NCBI GenBank assembly: GCA_964247055.1
Contig: OZ176053.1
Span: forward strand, 3,286,001-3,350,000
Direction of reading: 5' to 3'
Length of the DNA stretch: 64,000 nt
From: Paragordius varius
Taxonomy: Eukaryota; Nematomorpha
In this document: positions 13,938 through 24,690 of the stretch, one piece after another
How the letters are laid out: the number at the start of each line of letters is the position of its first letter
How positions within the stretch are numbered: position 1 is the first letter of the stretch
Position numbers and translations under genes: made by a program
The notes under the pieces: model-generated
Databases searched by the model: none
The model's input: only the letters and a program-made list of their open reading frames with translations
Told to the model about the DNA's origin: nothing

Positions 13938-16900
13938 TTATTAGCCAATATTCAACAATCTTTTTTTGTCTTTTGACTTTCTTGTATTTAGACACTCGGT
14001 ACAATATCATCACCAGAGTTAATTGCAATGTATAAACGTACACCCGGTTACACAATGCGTGGCCATATACTACATGAGTTATGGCAACGAGAAGGATTAA
14101 AATTTACATTTGAAAATGGTAAAATTTTAAAGAAATCCTCATATGAAATTGTAAGATAGTTAAATTTTTTACCCCATAATACTTGTTAAGCACGCATCAA
14201 ACGTTAAGATTTATAAATCTATTTTATAAAGATAATTCCAAGGTATGGGCATATATTTATTTTATCATAGAAACATTGGCGGAAATGATGGATCATTTAA
14301 TACATGAAGCTGGACCCTTTAAATTTTGGTATAATCTCGTTATCATTTTACACTAACTTTTATAAGTTTATAATATAAATTAAAATTATAGGGGAGTGGT
14401 TCGATACTGTTCTGCCATGATGGGGAAAATGGCAGATTCATTGGCGCCTTCGTTGACATCTTTGCTGGTTAGAGGAAAACAGGTTATATTTTATTGCAAA
14501 TCATGAACATAACTGTATTTATAAATGGTTAATTTATTACTTTAAAAAAATGCGTACCAAAAAGTTTAATTTTTTATTCAATCCTTGATTATTTGATTTG
14601 GCTTTTATATTAAAGTTTTAAAATTCATTTTCATAATTAATACAGAAATGTTATATTTATATGAGCCTTTTATTTACAAATGTACATGTTTGCTTAATAT
14701 TTAGCCTGAAAAAACAAAATATTTTCACCTTAAAATTTAGGTGAGTTTTAACATAGTAGGCATTAAATACCAAATTCCTTTGAAACTTATGGCAATTTTT
14801 TCAAACTTATGTATCCCATTTTTAAACAAATTCTAAAAAAGTTCCCGTAATGTTGTATATTTATAACTGAATAAATAATAATAAATCTTGATAGCAAAAT
14901 CATCTTTAAATTTAGTTATCAATTGGTGTGTTTGGTTATGAAGAAGAAATCATTGATACACCATTGATGCCGAACGCCCTAAAGGACATTTTTTACAAAA
15001 TGACACTCCCACATGACATTTATCAAGCGGTGCTACAACAAGAGCTCTTATTATACGTGGCTGGTATAATTAATACGAAGCCTTCACTTTTCCATGGAAT
15101 TTTAACCATAAGACTTGGGTATTTATATTTATTATATATATATAAATATATATTTGATTATTGATACTTTCTAATTTTCCAAATTTTTAGAATAATATAA
15201 TAACTATATCATATATCGGCAAATTTTTAATAATTAGGCAATAAAATTAGTGGTGGCTTTATTAACATTGGCTCTTGTTTTTTTAATCAAGTTTAATGCA
15301 TTTTTATTTTAGATTCATACTAAATGAAATATTTTACGTTGTGGTATATTATGGTAATTCTATAAATAAATTTATAATTTGTTATTCAGATGGTTGATTC
15401 ATGCCATTCAAACCGAAATTCATTTACAATTTGGAGCACGGAATCAAGTGGTATATCTTTAGTTTTTTTTTAACTTTACGTAAAAATTAATAACTAAAAA
15501 AATCCATATTATCCTATTGATATACTATATCTATATGCTCCCAAGGAAATCGTAAGCACATCTTGCATTGATATATATTAATTATTTATAAATGTTTTAT
15601 TTTTAATTTTATAAATGTGAACGCACAATTTTTAATAACGATCATATATCATTATCGATGACATAAACCAAAAAAATTTACACAAAGATTTTTTTAATAT
15701 TAATATTGATAAATAGGAAATACACAGCGTAGCTCCCAGTTTGCTCAAAGAATTTTTGTATGAAGTCCTTGCCACCAACAAAATTAGTGGAGAGTAAGCA
15801 AATTTTAATTTCCATTTTTTTTCTATTAGTGAAGAAAAAGTAATAGTAATGAATAAATTCTCGCTTTTTTACTGTTAAAAATTTGTTTTTAAGAATTTTT
15901 AATTGGTGTTACTCATTGTTAATTCTATTTTGGGCTTTCTCTTTTTAAAACTTGCATGTCAAAAATTAAATTACTTACAATAATATTTTGTATGATTGTA
16001 TAGACACCTTTCAGCTGTAAATGAGCAAGAACGTGAAATACAAGCATCACCGTTCGGCATTTCCCCAGAAGCTGATAAAAGAATACGGGATAAAATGTCA
16101 CCGGATCGTAAAATTAGTTATAGTTATCGCGGGTATTCTATAATTAATTATCAATGGGAAAAAAATTTGCATAAAACCAGAATAAAATACGTTTTTTAAT
16201 AATTTTTTGTTCCCTGCCTATAAAAATGTTTTTCCCAATCGTCGAAACTATTTATTACCCAGTGTGAAAACGGATAGATATTTCTTAATTTCCGGAATGG
16301 TTATTTCTTAATTATGTGTTGATCAAGTAGCATAGGGTCTACCTGATTTGGCTGGTAGGTGATATTCATTGATTTTATATAATATAAATTATGGATATAT
16401 GTATAGTCGTCTTTAAACAGTCATTTTCATCAAAAATCTCATCTTACATTCAAGTTAATTGAAACGTTTTTAACAACATTTTGATTGATTAGGAAACGTT
16501 TAGACTGGAAAAAATTATACATATTCCATTCTATTTCCTTAAACTATCGTACAATTTGAAACTATACAGACAATAAAACTAAAAGACAAATTTTATATTT
16601 AAAACATAATCATTCCTCTTTAAAATTTTATAATCAAAGACACTTGGTGGACATAATCAATTAACTATTCAAAAATTTAATTATATAGGTTATGTAGGAA
16701 AATCAAGGTTTGAAATGATCATTTGTCCTTACAAAATTAGCATTTACATTTTGTGTTTTTAATTTCATTTGTCTAATAATGTAAAATATATAATGTAAAA
16801 TCGAAAATTTGTGTAGGCCACTTAGAAGACGTATCTTGGAGGGTAGTTTGAATCGTGTTCCCTCTGATTTGTATCTTCGCGTGTATGATATTTTACAAAA

Positions 16901-18852
16901 AACACCCAAGGGTATAACTATCCATGGTGTCCACCTATCTCAACAACCCATTATAAGTGAAATGACCCGAACTGAATCTAATTTTGCTCTTACGATAGAG
17001 CGATTATTATGCCAAGATCCCGATCCGGCACATAGGTAATGTATATTTAAATTATTTTTTTCAAAAAAGTTTATACTTTTTTGAAGGTTATGTTCAGATT
17101 TTAGAAGTAAGCCTAACCATGATCTTGTTGATACATGGTTTTTGTAAATTGAGACGATATTTTTACTTTTTACATGCCCTTGTAAAAAATACTTTTTGTG
17201 AAGTGAGTATTTTTGCAGATCATCCAAAGCTGGCGTCTGCTGTTAGTTCACCTAATAGCCAACACCACGTGAATTTAATATTTTGCACTGATTATATACT
17301 TTTTATTAATTTTATTAAACCTACAGTAAAAATTGAAATTATACGGACAAAATAAAAATATAATATTTATTTGCTATATATATTACTTGATTATTTTAAT
17401 TATAATTCATTGTTCTAAATCGCAAAGTATGAAATAGAGTTTTGATAACACAATCAATTATGTATTTTACAAGTGTGATCAAATAATTTATATAGTAAAA
17501 TTTTAGATTAAGTGTGGTTATCTTTCAAAAAAATATTTGTCTTTATGGTTTTAAGATTTGTCCGTATAATTTTTATTTTTACTGTATATATGCTTGGAAA
17601 AAGCAAAAATATATCATTTAATATGATATGCATAATATATAGGCAAATCGTGGTGGAACTCTTTATGGTTATATCCATTATATTAAAACGTAATCCAGAA
17701 CTATCGTTTCGCGGATCCGATTTAAACGTTGATGAGGTGATATTTTCTGCACATATAAAGCTTTAAACACAGATTTGTTTTAAATATTACAAATATTTTT
17801 ATAAATACCCATAACAAGACCAAAATAGTTATGTCTTTTTAATAATATATATTTATGTAGTCCAATTAAGATGCCTTAAATATACCAAGTGTATTCAAAT
17901 GAATACTCATTTATATTTGGAGTTGAAAACGATTCCCCATTTATGGAATCGGAAATACTTGCATTGATATATTACCATTAATTTGCTAACAAAACAACTA
18001 TAATATTTCACACCTAGAGCAAATAAAATTTTTATTTAACGTTACATTCCATATTTGGCATATTATTGGGAAATAATTAATTGCATTTTTATATTTAAAA
18101 GTTAATCCGTGAAGCTTATGGATACTTTAAACGGGAACGTATGTTACAATTAGCAAAGGCTCACACCTCTTCTCATCTACCTTCCATAGCAGAGTTTGAA
18201 TCCCCAATGGACCTTGATGGTACCCCAATTGATTATGGAGGTAAGGATACAAATTCAATCATTAACGCGAAAGAAAATCAAATGGATAAAGCACAAATAC
18301 CCAAAGAGCTGGATCCCAATAAAGATCAAAAGGATCAAAAGCAATTTGATAAAGGGTTAAAACTTAATTGATATTTACTTTATCATTTTTTCTTGATATC
18401 ATGTTATATTTTATGAAAAAAATCGATTATTTAAAATAGGAGTACTGTTTGCCATCACATCTTAGTGACCAAAAAACGTTTTTTTCGCAATTTAACTCAT
18501 TTTTAAGCTTATTTTGCCATTTTAACCAATTGTATATTATATTTGATATAGATCTACTCCCTCTCAATCATCAGAAAATATGATTGATTTTTACGATACA
18601 CCGAGCGAAACCCCGAATGGTACGATGGTATTTTTAGCCAAGGCTGTCCTAAATAACCTTTTGAGCAGTAAAAATATCATGGCATCAGATTCCTTTACAT
18701 ATGGGACAAATTGTTCAAAGCCGGTGGATTTAAATGCAACAACGCCCACTTCATCATCTGACACGACGTCCCCTTCCTCCATAAGTGATAATGATAGCAA
18801 TCATCCCTTTAAACTTAGCTCCACCCCTGGTCAGGATTGTCATATCAATTAA
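5726..18852 (+). CDS. PHKB: Phosphorylase b kinase regulatory subunit beta, 29 exons
   Basis: Encodes the large regulatory subunit that scaffolds phosphorylase kinase, which activates glycogen phosphorylase in the cytosol. Exons: 5726-5888, 5914-6082, 6108-6207, 6852-6959, 7394-7453, 7631-7767, 8329-8488, 8791-9225, 9989-10046, 10169-10246, 10424-10579, 10991-11088, 11435-11581, 11898-11981, 12401-12505, 12600-12682, 12857-12947, 13124-13306, 13992-14118, 14271-14328, 14392-14482, 14916-15118, 15390-15450, 15717-15793, 16004-16132, 16817-17035, 17643-17736, 18102-18355, 18552-18852. All junctions are GT-AG and phase-compatible, giving 1342 aa. Signature blocks include [20 protein letters not shown] [47 protein letters not shown] and RQIVVEL. 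The last two regions and IDDNNGR follow vertebrate beta rather than alpha. Human beta is about 1093 aa; extra length lies in exon 8 and in a charged stretch plus a Ser/Thr-rich tail. It ends in Cys-His-Ile-Asn, a weak CaaX-like box. Exon 23 could end 3 nt earlier. Confidence 0.93.
5889..5913 (+). other. 25-nt mini-intron 1 of PHKB
   Basis: GT...AG, phase 1. Removing it joins LDTYYIRF to [16 protein letters not shown], which matches the human beta/alpha spacing between the LDxYY and VTGLFP motifs without a gap. Retention gives an in-frame TAA inside the intron. Confidence 0.85.
6083..6107 (+). other. 25-nt mini-intron 2 of PHKB
   Basis: GT...AG, phase 2, very T-rich. Splicing restores the conserved [13 protein letters not shown] block (human beta: ALAYRRIDDDKGR). 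The TAG at the 3' splice site is itself an in-frame stop if the intron is retained. Confidence 0.88.
6474..6691. mobile_element. hAT-type MITE in PHKB intron 3
   Basis: A 218-bp element begins CAGTGGTCGCCGACC and ends GGGAACCACTG, the usual hAT-like termini. It is flanked by tattagag (6466-6473) and ttttagag (6692-6699), an 8-bp target duplication with one mismatch. It includes a G/C-rich core with a run of G. It is non-coding. Confidence 0.75.
7028..7375. mobile_element. Foldback element with GGGTGA minisatellite arms, copy A
   Basis: The left arm (from atataccattta, about 7030) and the right arm (ending taaatggtatat, about 7371) are inverted. The right arm holds three to four tandem units of about 21 bp with the core gttcgagggtgaattt; the left arm holds the decayed complement. 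A unique centre of about 150 bp lies between. Related copies lie at about 39.45-39.75 kb and 44.1 kb. It lies in PHKB intron 4 and abuts the exon 5 splice acceptor. Confidence 0.6.
7367..7392. repeat. (TA)n microsatellite forming the PHKB exon 5 acceptor
   Basis: An uninterrupted TA tract runs straight into the AG at 7392-7393, which is the 3' splice site of the conserved exon 7394-7453. It therefore stands in the place of a polypyrimidine tract. Confidence 0.7.
9640..9826. mobile_element. hAT-like MITE, copy 1 (PHKB intron 8)
   Basis: About 187 bp, starting cagggatggccatcacgc and ending gcgttggacacccct. The interior matches the reverse complement of the element at 12047-12234, including gttttcaatcaaaaat. 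The expected 8-bp flanking duplication is eroded. Confidence 0.65.
12047..12234. mobile_element. hAT-like MITE, copy 2 (PHKB intron 14)
   Basis: 188 bp, begins cagggatacccaac and ends cacacccctA. It is flanked by an exact 8-bp duplication gtttaatt (12039-12046 and 12235-12242), diagnostic of hAT-type insertion. It is the same family as 9640-9826 in opposite orientation. Both sit in introns of one gene. Confidence 0.8.
17324..17584. mobile_element. Tc1/mariner-type MITE in PHKB intron 26
   Basis: 261 bp with inverted ends: cagtaaaaattgaaattat at the left and its near complement ending actg at the right, each next to TA. The termini carry the block tatacggacaaaa, and the sub-terminal region holds gacaaatattt-like sequence. 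Relatives: 47006-47292 and the ends of the large foldback at 56.8-61.5 kb. Confidence 0.75.
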
Positions 18853-18901
18853 TTAGAAAAATAGAAATAGCTCTATAAAATATTAATTTAAGTAGCAATT
18901 T

Positions 18902-18922
18902 AATAAAAAATCACAAATAAAC
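18902..18922 (+). terminator. Likely PHKB polyadenylation signals
   Basis: AATAAA occurs at 18902-18907 and again about 10 bp further on, 50-70 bp after the PHKB stop codon. In such AT-rich sequence this motif alone is weak evidence. Confidence 0.35.
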
Positions 18923-19410
18923 GACAAGTTTCGATCAAATCGTTCGAAACGCGGTTAAAATGAATGTTTTCTCTTAAATACTATTTTAAACACCTACTAC
19001 CCACCTATTTAATATGTAGAGTGCAATTATCTATGCTTATTCAGAGATCTATATATATATATATATAACCGCAAAAATGTTATTTATCAAATAATATTTA
19101 TTTTTTCTAACATAAAAAGTGTGATATTTATTTACTAATCCAAATATTTAATACTACAAAAAAATAAATATTTTTGCAAAATTAATTTTTACATTTTTAT
19201 ACACGTATATATTTTAGGTAGGTGTGCTCATAATTAAGCACAAGATTGGACAATCTTTTTTTGATGTTTTATTATGACTAGATAAAAGAGTAAACAATTA
19301 ATATGTGGCGGTTTAATATCACATTAATTAGTTTTGTTTCGTGTTGTTCAAACTCAAAAAAGGCAGTATTAAAAGATGTACATTCATTCCACTTGTGTGG
19401 GTGGATCATG

Positions 19411-20358
19411 TTAAGTAGTGTCAAGGAAATTTGTAATAGAGGGTACAATTAATTCAGGTGTATTCATATGTAAATGATGTGTGCCAGGAAACTCCAATTT
19501 AGTATACTTGGCGCCTAATTGGTCGTGGAACAGGGCATCATACTCTGCATATCGACTCTCCTTAATAACTTCACCCTTAAGGGAACTATCTTTGCCTAGG
19601 ATAACTAGTGTGCTAGCACAAAGTTTTGATAAAAATATTTTCCAATGTGCATCTGAGTAGTACATGGGTGTCCGATAATGCAGTCTCATATCTCGTCGCA
19701 TAATGTAATGGTCATTATTTTCACGTTGTTCCATACCGCGTTCCAACATAAGTTCTGCCGAGGACTCTGTCAAAGATTTGAATTCTAGCAATCGTGATAT
19801 AGCAGCTTCTCGTGTATACGGTTTATCACCCATGGTTGGGTTTTGTTCATGCATTTGGTGGAGTCGAATGCTTTGTTGAAATATGTCATAACAACTCTCA
19901 GTGGGTAAGATGAAGGGAGCCAAAATATCCAAACTAATGACTTGATCCACAATTTTGGGGAACAAACTAGCATATAAGAGACTAATTCCAGCACCCATGC
20001 TATGGCCCATGAGCGTCACTTTTCCATCTTTGTCCCATTTCATGTGTTTTATGATTCGATCTATATGGAATACCCAATCGGCAAAGTAATACATAAAACC
20101 TATAGGATAATTTGATGATTTTCCGTGTCCAGGTAAATCAATGGCTAAATATGTGTATTCATTAGGCAAAAGTTTAATTAATGGTTCAAAAGAATTGCAA
20201 TTATCAAGCCAACCATGGATGCAAACGATATTTTTCTTGATCGATGAATCAGATTTCCAAATTTTGCCCGCAATATGACCCCACGGTACGGGAATATTTA
20301 TTTCAGAAAACGATTTCATCAAATATTTTAAACCTGAATAGGATACTGTAGTAAGCAT
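19411..20358 (-). CDS. Serine hydrolase-like alpha/beta hydrolase
   Basis: A single uninterrupted 315-aa frame for an alpha/beta-hydrolase-fold protein of the SERHL/SERHL2 type. Family features seen: the opening IPVPWGHIAGKIW (human family: VPVPWGHVAAKAW), the oxyanion region CIHGWLDNCNSFEPLI, DLPGHGKSS, the nucleophile elbow GHSMGAG (Ser near residue 119) and a C-terminal histidine in GTHHLHMN near residue 295. An acidic member is likely in the strand before it (LGKDSS). No signal peptide is evident. The substrate is unknown in this family. Its start codon lies 29 bp from that of divergent TP53RK, and it converges with PHKB with about 560 bp between. It is intronless, unlike its neighbours. 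Confidence 0.88.
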   Translation of the reverse strand: MLTTVSYSGLKYLMKSFSEINIPVPWGHIAGKIWKSDSSIKKNIVCIHGWLDNCNSFEPLIKLLPNEYTYLAIDLPGHGKSSNYPIGFMYYFADWVFHIDRIIKHMKWDKDGKVTLMGHSMGAGISLLYASLFPKIVDQVISLDILAPFILPTESCYDIFQQSIRLHQMHEQNPTMGDKPYTREAAISRLLEFKSLTESSAELMLERGMEQRENNDHYIMRRDMRLHYRTPMYYSDAHWKIFLSKLCASTLVILGKDSSLKGEVIKESRYAEYDALFHDQLGAKYTKLEFPGTHHLHMNTPELIVPSITNFLDTT

Positions 20359-20387
20359 AACATGTTTAACAATGAATTATATGACAT
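20359..20387. promoter_or_regulatory. 29-bp interval between divergent start codons
   Basis: The start codons of the SERHL-like gene (-, 20358) and TP53RK (+, 20388) are separated by 29 AT-rich bases. Any core promoter must either be shared and extremely compact or lie inside the coding parts. No recognisable TATA box was singled out. Confidence 0.5.
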
Positions 20388-21227
20388 ATGATTTTAATTA
20401 AGCAAGGTGCTGAAAGCAGAATATTCTTGGATCCTATAAAAAACATTCTTGTTAAGGAAAGATTCCCTAAAAGTTATCGTATCCATGAGTTGGATTTAAT
20501 GATAAATAAAAAACGATTAAAGTGTGAAATCAAAGGATTAGAAAAATGCAAATTGGCAGGTATTATTTAATTTACTAAAAGGTATAAAGGTTCCAACTGT
20601 GTATAAACATGATTTTCAAACTATGAGTTTGCACATGGAATATTTCGAAAACCACATTACCCTAAAAGAATTGTTTGATAAAACCACTTCCACGGAGCAA
20701 TTGAACAATTTGGCCTCTCTACTTGGGAATAAAATAGGTAACTTGACCATTTATATAAAGGGGAATTGCATAGAGCTGGGATAATACATGGAGATCTTAC
20801 AACTTCAAATTTCTTAATCCCTCAAATATATAATCCTAAAAATCAATTGATAGCCATAGATTTTGGTTTGAGCTTATACTTTGATTTTTCCGACCCTAAA
20901 GTCGTAAAATCATCTTCGGTTTTGGAAGACATGGCTGTAGATTTGTATGTTTTAGAAAGGGCCTTTGTCAGTACTCATTACAAATTGGAATACCTTATAA
21001 ATGAAAAAATATTGCCATCATACGCAAAGACTTTGGATAACGTTGATTCCATTATACCACCGATACACGACTTGGAAGCAGACAACAATTTTTCGGATTC
21101 AGATGAATCATTTATTGAAGAGACCCCCAAAAATTCAAATTTAAATACTCAATCACAGGCATTTTTGGTATTAAACAAATTGAATGCAGTTCGTTTACGA
21201 GGGAGAAAGAGAAGTATGGTCGGTTAG
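20388..21227 (+). CDS. TP53RK: TP53-regulating kinase / Bud32 (KEOPS subunit), 3 exons
   Basis: A small atypical protein kinase/ATPase of the KEOPS complex, which makes t6A in tRNA. Exons 20388-20559, 20582-20737 and 20761-21227 join in frame to 264 aa (human 253). Seen: N-terminal ILIKQGAESRIF (human ELVKQGAEARVF), VKERFPKSYR with the ATP-binding lysine, the catalytic loop HRAGIIHGDLTTSN, the metal-binding AIDFGLS, VDLYVLERAF, and a C-terminus VRLRGRKRSMVG identical to the human one. An acidic, Ser-rich insertion of about 40 residues precedes that C-terminus. The two introns are 22 and 23 nt. It is divergent with the SERHL-like gene and convergent with the BTB-BACK gene (63 bp between stops). 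Confidence 0.94.
20560..20581 (+). other. 22-nt mini-intron 1 of TP53RK
   Basis: GT...AG, phase 1. Splicing joins KCKLAG to IKVPTVY, matching the family's CRRAGISAPVV. Retention reaches a TAA inside the intron. Confidence 0.85.
20738..20760 (+). other. 23-nt mini-intron 2 of TP53RK
   Basis: GT...AG, phase 1. Splicing joins LLGNKIG to ELHRAGIIHGDL, the catalytic loop. Retention shifts the frame to a stop about 30 nt into the next exon. Confidence 0.88.
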
Positions 21228-21290
21228 CAAAAAAATGTATTTATCATGCATGTTAAAATGTATAAAATAAATAATTTTGATTTATTATTA
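21228..21290. terminator. 63-bp convergent 3' region with polyA signals on both strands
   Basis: Between the TP53RK stop and the BTB-BACK stop lie AATAAA on the plus strand (21266-21271) and AATAAA on the minus strand (plus-strand TTTATT, 21281-21286). The two transcripts probably end within, or overlap across, this interval. Confidence 0.5.
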
Positions 21291-22529
21291 TTATTCCAAA
21301 CCAATTTTATACACTTTAGTTTTTGATAACCAATATTTTGTTTCATCTACAATAATATCGACTTCTTTTGCACCACCACATTTTGTATCACCATACATCG
21401 AATATGTGTTTGTTGCGGCTTTGCATTTTCTTGTTTGTATACAACAATTATTTACATTTATTGAACTAGGATCGAGTGTTTCAACTCTATATGATGAATT
21501 TGGATCCGGCAAATCGCTTTTACATTTTATTTTTGGGCAATTTAAAACATTATTAGATTGGTTTTGCTCATGTATCATATTCTGCCTAAGATTTTTAAAT
21601 ATAAATAAATCTTACCAATTAGCCATAAATATTTTATGTTTAACGGCTTCATCAAGTTTAATGTTTGATTCCTCGGTGAAATTTATACACTTAATAAGTG
21701 TTTTTAGGGGCAAGGCTTGCCAATTGAATGCAATTAATATTTTTGTCACGATTTTCTCGTTGTGTAAATGATTATTTAACCATTTCAGTATAATAGTGTA
21801 TAAATCCTGTAATAAATTAAATTTGTTTTATGCATCCTAAATTAATTTTTTAATAATAATATTTGTTTTGTGTATGTAAAAAATAAGAAAAATTCTTTTT
21901 ATAAGTTTTTTTTGTGCAGAATTGTCAAGTTCATATTTTACCTCAGTACAATTATTTGAATTTAAAATAATATTCTCAATGATAGAGTGGGGTAATTGTA
22001 AAAACCGGTGATTTTTGGCATAGAGGCAATAGTTTTGTGAAAACAATTTGCAATAATGGTTTAATACACTTTGTTTGTCCATATCTTTGAATTTAACACT
22101 TATGATATTTTCATCATTAAGCAAACACTTGTATAGTTCTTTTTCTGATACCATCTGGCTAAATTCGGTTTCCAAAACCATAATTAACTTGGGCACCTGT
22201 AAAAGTTTTGCGCTCCTATACAAAGATTCTATTGTATCTTTCGAATATTGTATAATGTTATCATTCACGTACATATATTTAATTAGTATTTTTAGAATAT
22301 CGGGATTGATATCAAAGGAATTTGGGATGTATAAATGATTAGATTCTTTGGTTTGTAGAATATATTCTTGAAAATATCCACTATAAAATGACAATACTAT
22401 TTTGTGGGCTAAAACAGGTCTGAAACATTTTGATGTTATATCGGTTATATAAATTGTCACATCCGGCAAATGAGGTTTATCGTTTTGCCACAGCGTTTTG
22501 AAAAAATTCTCCATACCCAAAAACAACAA
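21291..22529 (-). CDS. BTB-BACK domain protein without kelch repeats, 3 exons
   Basis: Exons 22529-21942, 21806-21616 and 21585-21291 join in frame to 357 aa. Residues about 20-125 form a BTB/POZ domain (PDVTIYITD, VLAHKIVLSFYSGYF, ILKILIKYMYVND), followed by a BACK domain (FLQLPHSIIENIIL, then LYTIILKWLNNHLH and WQALPLKTLIKCINF). BTB-BACK proteins usually act as dimeric substrate adaptors for Cul3 ubiquitin ligases, often with kelch or other C-terminal repeats. Here only about 95 mostly polar residues with several cysteines (NNCCIQTRKCK, TKCGGAK) follow, so the substrate-binding part is unlike KLHL proteins. One intron is 30 nt, the other 135 nt. An alternative start is the ATG at 22514. Confidence 0.8.
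21586..21615 (-). other. 30-nt mini-intron of the BTB-BACK gene
   Basis: GT...AG, phase 2, a multiple of three, but retention meets an immediate in-frame TAA. The match on the far side is not family-conserved, so support comes from frame and splice signals. Confidence 0.65.
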
Positions 22530-23814
22530 TTTTTAGAACGTTCTTAACCCGTGATTCTATTCTGAAGCAAAATAAATAATGCAGACACTTGCTATTGAGT
22601 AATATGAATAATGGATATAATTCGCTTTAAACAAAGGACCAATGCCAAGATGTTTTTCAAAATATGTTTTGTGAGTCGTGAAACACATTTTTGCTTCCAC
22701 CTGAAATTTGTTCTTTCTTTATTTTGGCCTTAAATTTGGTCTTTGAACACGTAATTTGTTTTTTTTATTTATAGTTGTTCATTGACCATTTTTTTCGCCT
22801 TAACTTATTAATAAGGTAATGTATTATACATCCATCCTAAAAAGGCGCAATCGAACTTATCAGAGTCTTTGTATGATCCACCCTTATTTTTTGTGGTTTT
22901 AAGAGGCGCAAAAAGCATGTATTAAAACATTTCTATGGTATAGATGACTAAAAAATTTTTTTGACAAGATATTTATTTTAACAAGTTGCTGTCATATCAA
23001 CATTCCGATTCCTTTATCAGTAAGGGCTTGTCTTTGTCAAAATATTATTCAATTTTAGATTTAACCGTCCTTCATCAAGGCTATTAGACCGATTATTATT
23101 TAGCATTAATGGGTGAAATATTGATATATTTGATCAATTGCTTTGGCAAATTATGCTCGTAATTTTGGTTACACAAAAAACCCCCGCTTTGAAAAAAAGG
23201 GTCAATCCAAATCTCGTTTTAATTATTAAGTTTGACAATGATACATTCAAACATATTATTACCTGATAAATACAATTTCAAAGTGGTAGGGTATAGTATT
23301 TTGAAAAAATTACATTGTATATATATTTAATCTCTTATCTTACATTTATGACCCAACTATATATAATGACTAATTGACCAATATTAAAAAATGGCTCATT
23401 AACATGGGTCAGACAAACATTCTCAATAAACTAACGCAAACTCCTGAATACAATTTTATTTTAACACAATCCCAAGCAGTTAAATTATAAAATACCTCTA
23501 TGCAATTCTCCAAATGGGGATTTTTAACGAGTAAGGTAAACATCCTACACAACCTTTAAACACTTTCTAAATCTATCTCTCCATATTGGCTGCTAAAAGA
23601 CGGCTTACCCCTTCAAATATGCCAGGTGTTGTCATATGTGGTTACTAGTTTAGAGAAAACGCCAGGGAAAACAGAGACGACTACTTTGATAAAGTCCCTA
23701 TTTTGTTCATCTGGTATTAAACAGCTAACAGCAAGTTGAGTTCGGCAAAAATTAGCGTCCTCTTTTATCATTAATTAAACATGTCAAATTGTGCCTGAAA
23801 CAGAACATTTGTGG

Positions 23815-24690
23815 CACTTGCCATCAGGAGAAAAAGGCTACTAAATGTTTTCGTTTGTTGGCAGAATATGGTTGCTTTATCGATTAACACATGTGAAACA
23901 TGGTTTCAAAATAAAATAAGTTGTGATTTCATGGGAAGAAGGGGTACTGGTAGACCACACAACTGCGAGGACGGTAAAGTGCAATAGTTATTGGATGATG
24001 CCTCAACTCAAACCTAACGTCGATTGGCAGAAGTTTACGTATAAAAAATAATTAGTGTCTGCAAGTAATAGGAAAGACCAATAAACTCGGTAAATGGGCC
24101 CCAAACAATTGGATTGAACGTCATCGAAAACGCAAATGGATTTGAAAAATCCTGCGTCAACTGCACAAAAGGAAATTATTTTTACATCAAAATGGGAGGA
24201 GCGAGATGTAAATTTATAGCGGAAAATCGTGGCTCGCACCTTGTAATCCGGTCCATCCACACCTTGGGGAAATCGGCAAGCCGTGCTCTGTGTATAATGT
24301 AATATGAACTTTTCAAACCCAGCACAACTATTAATACACAACGCTATCGCCAACAATGATTAATTTAAACCATGCATTAATCAAATGATCGAAATGGGCC
24401 AGACATGGCAAAGCAATTTTCTTACAAAACAATTCTCACAGCAAAACCATTGATAGACATCTTGAAATCTCTTCGGTAAAAACTCCGCATCCGCTGTACT
24501 TTCCTAACTTAAAGCTAATTACCTCTTTGCACGGGTCACACGCAGAGAGAGCAGCACTTAAATAATTGCTGTAAAATGGTTTGACAAACGGTTTTCCGCA
24601 TAAGACAATTAGTTTTTATGGCACGTCTTTCTTATATTATCTGAGAGATTGGCGAAATGTGTAGAATCCAACGTACAATATTTTAAATAA
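23815..24690 (+). mobile_element. Decayed mariner transposase relic
   Basis: Read across frames, the strand still shows mariner blocks in order: the helix-turn-helix part CHQEKKATKCFRLLAEYG, GRRGTGRPHNCED, LLDDASTQT with RRLAEV, LGKWAP, KRKLFLHQN, INLNHALI, HGKAIFLQNN, PHPLYFPNL and a final LRDWRNV. Numerous stops and frameshifts make it inactive and old. Terminal inverted repeats were not found. It lies between the BTB-BACK gene and TXNL1. Confidence 0.8.

Noticed and set aside
17119-17766. Two open frames near PHKB exon 27
   Set aside because: They are intron sequence plus a MITE; only 17643-17736 is exon.
18591-18800. Minus-strand open frame opposite PHKB exon 29
   Set aside because: Antisense shadow of the Ser/Thr-rich tail.
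21277-21771. 164-aa plus-strand frame
   Set aside because: Antisense of BTB-BACK exons 2 and 3; the minus strand has the domain match.
24003-24356. Minus-strand 117-aa frame
   Set aside because: Antisense of the mariner relic.
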